In this document: piece by piece, positions 5,189-6,242 of the stretch
Numbering within the stretch: position 1 is the first letter of the stretch
How the letters are laid out: each line of letters starts with the position of its first letter
Source of the DNA: Pseudomonadota bacterium
GTDB taxonomy: Bacteria > Pseudomonadota > Alphaproteobacteria > Rhizobiales > Beijerinckiaceae
Direction: 5' to 3'
Assembly: GCA_023452965.1 (NCBI GenBank)
Contig: JAEXUU010000851.1
Span: forward strand, 1-6,242
DNA length: 6,242 nucleotides
Made by a program: the position numbers and the translations under genes
Notes under the pieces: generated by a model
Databases searched by the model: none
Told to the model about the DNA's origin: nothing
Seen by the model: the letters and a program-made list of their open reading frames with translations, nothing else

Positions 5189-5998
5189 ATGGCTTCCATC
5201 CTCGCCTTCCTCGGCTGGCTCGGCCGCTATCTCTGGTCGGGCTGGGCCGGTGCCGCCGGGCTGTTCTGCCTCGCCGCCGCCTGGCAGGCCGGGCATGAGA
5301 TCTACGGCTCCTTCGTGCTGCCATCGCCGCTGGAAACCGGGCAGGAGGTCGCAAGGCTGATCGGCGAGCCCGATTTCCGCGTCGCGGCGCTGGAGACGGC
5401 GCAGCGCGCCGGTCTCGGCTTCCTGCTCTCGGTCGCGATCGGCACGAGCGCCGGCATCGCCGCGGGCTATTCCTTCGCGGCGATGCGGCTGATGCGGCCG
5501 ATCGTGACGGTGATCCTCGGCGTGCCGCCGATCGCCTGGATCGTGCTCGCCCTGATCTGGTTCGGCGCCAAGGGCGGCACGGCGGTGCTGACGGTGGTCG
5601 TCGCCTCGCTGCCGATCTCCTTCGCCGGCGGGCTGGAAGGCGTCGCGACGCGCGACCGGGCGCTCGAAGCCATGGCGAAGAGCTTTGGCGCCGGCCGCTT
5701 CATGCGGCTGCGCACGGTGACGGCGCCGCATCTCGTCTCCTATCTGTTTCCCGCCTGGACGACGACCGCCGGCTCGGCCTGGAAGGTCACGGTGATGGCG
5801 GAGCTGCTCTCCAATGCCGGCGGGCTCGGCGGCGATCTCGCCAGCGCGCGGGCGCTGTTCGACATTCCGCGCGTCACCGCGCTGGTGCTCGCCGTCGTCG
5901 GTTTCGCGCTCTTCACCGAATACGTCCTGATCCAGCCCCTGCGTGACCGGCTCGAGCAATGGCGCGAGGCCGGGCGGCCCTGGGGCGTGAAGCGATGA
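5189..5998 (+). CDS. ABC transporter permease, NitT/TauT (SsuC/TauC-like) family
   Basis: A 269-residue inner-membrane protein of the BPD_transp_1 type, probably acting as a homodimer channel. Hydrophobic segments are visible near residues 17-33, 76-93, 104-125, 131-148 and 228-248. The cytoplasmic EAA coupling loop is EAMAKSFGAGRFMRLRTVTAP (160-180), which contacts the ATPase. GGLGGDLASARALFDIPRV (211-229) matches the conserved segment before the last helix in SsuC/TauC. The start is the ATG at 5189, four bases after the TGA of the binding-protein gene; there is no clear ribosome site, so translation is probably by coupled re-initiation. Its stop overlaps the ATPase start (ATGA). The longer in-frame reading from 4742 lies inside the binding-protein gene in another frame and is a shadow. 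Confidence 0.9.
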   Translation: MASILAFLGWLGRYLWSGWAGAAGLFCLAAAWQAGHEIYGSFVLPSPLETGQEVARLIGEPDFRVAALETAQRAGLGFLLSVAIGTSAGIAAGYSFAAMRLMRPIVTVILGVPPIAWIVLALIWFGAKGGTAVLTVVVASLPISFAGGLEGVATRDRALEAMAKSFGAGRFMRLRTVTAPHLVSYLFPAWTTTAGSAWKVTVMAELLSNAGGLGGDLASARALFDIPRVTALVLAVVGFALFTEYVLIQPLRDRLEQWREAGRPWGVKR

Positions 5999-6242
5999 GG
6001 CTCGCACTCGAACGCATCGGCCATGCCTTTCTCGGCCGCGCAGTCTTTGAAAATCTGACGCTCAATCTCGACCGGGGCGAGGTGCTGGCGCTGGTCGGCC
6101 CGTCCGGTTGCGGCAAGACCACGGCGCTGCAGATCGCAGCGGGCCTCGTCGATCCGCTGCGCGGACGGGTGCGGCGCGACTATCGGCGCCATGCCGTGGT
6201 CTTCCAGGAGCCGCGCCTGCTGCCCTGGCTGACGGCGCGCGA
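5995..6242 (+). CDS. ABC transporter ATP-binding protein, NitT/TauT (SsuB/TauB-like) family, 5' part
   Basis: The first 82 codons of the ATPase that powers the importer, cut by the window end. The Walker A motif GPSGCGKTT is at residues 35-43 and the Q-loop VFQEPRLLPWLTAR at 69-82. The phrase QEPRLLPWLT is typical of the nitrate/sulfonate/taurine ATPase subfamily (SsuB, TauB, NrtD). The signature (LSGGQ), Walker B and switch regions lie beyond the window. The ATG at 5995 overlaps the permease stop by four bases (ATGA), the usual coupling arrangement. The first 27 residues form a short standard A-loop region. No frameshift or oddity is seen in the visible part. Confidence 0.93.
   Translation, partial: MRLALERIGHAFLGRAVFENLTLNLDRGEVLALVGPSGCGKTTALQIAAGLVDPLRGRVRRDYRRHAVVFQEPRLLPWLTAR

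Noticed and set aside
2943..5199. Two long minus-strand open frames (2943-4406 and 4033-5199)
   Set aside because: They lie opposite the receptor and binding-protein genes, span the gene boundary, and have biased low-complexity composition without recognisable domains.

Overview
The window is GC-rich, apart from one AT-rich gap. Its codon use favours G or C in third position, and its gene types (an FNR/FixK-type box, an NsrR/RirA-like Rrf2 regulator, YeaR-like and FmdE-like proteins, a TonB receptor with a nitrate/taurine-type ABC importer) fit an alphaproteobacterium, probably of the order Hyphomicrobiales (a Bosea-, Bradyrhizobium- or Methylobacterium-like organism). The order-level guess is inference from style only. 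There are no RNA genes, insertion sequences, CRISPR arrays or phage genes.

Layout. Bases 1-84 hold the last 27 codons of an unidentified plus-strand gene. It converges on a minus-strand group of three genes: an Rrf2-family regulator (1575 to 1144), an FmdE-like protein (1024 to 395) and a small YeaR/TehB-type DUF1971 protein (402 to 118). The last two overlap by 8 bases. A 233 to 320 bp divergent regulatory region follows, whose core is AT-rich and carries three inverted repeats. The plus strand then holds a TonB-dependent outer-membrane receptor (1896 or 1809 to 4160), an ABC substrate-binding protein (4219-5184), an ABC permease (5189-5998) and the first 82 codons of the ABC ATPase (5995 to the window end).

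How the parts may work together. The plus-strand genes form a complete import route: TonB receptor, periplasmic binding protein, inner-membrane permease and ATPase, closely spaced and probably one transcript. The ABC parts belong to the nitrate/sulfonate/taurine (NitT/TauT; SsuABC-like) family, but the substrate cannot be read from the sequence. The minus-strand genes point to nitrosative or redox control. The regulator looks like NsrR/RirA but keeps only one of the three cluster-binding cysteines, and DUF1971 proteins include E. coli YeaR, a nitrate/NO-induced protein. Between the two groups lies a good FNR/FixK-type site, placed relative to a TATAAA element as in a class II activated promoter reading towards the TonB receptor.

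My working picture is a low-oxygen- or NO-responsive uptake system for an unidentified ligand, perhaps a metal complex or an organic cofactor. The gene families and positions are seen in the sequence; the joint function is inference.
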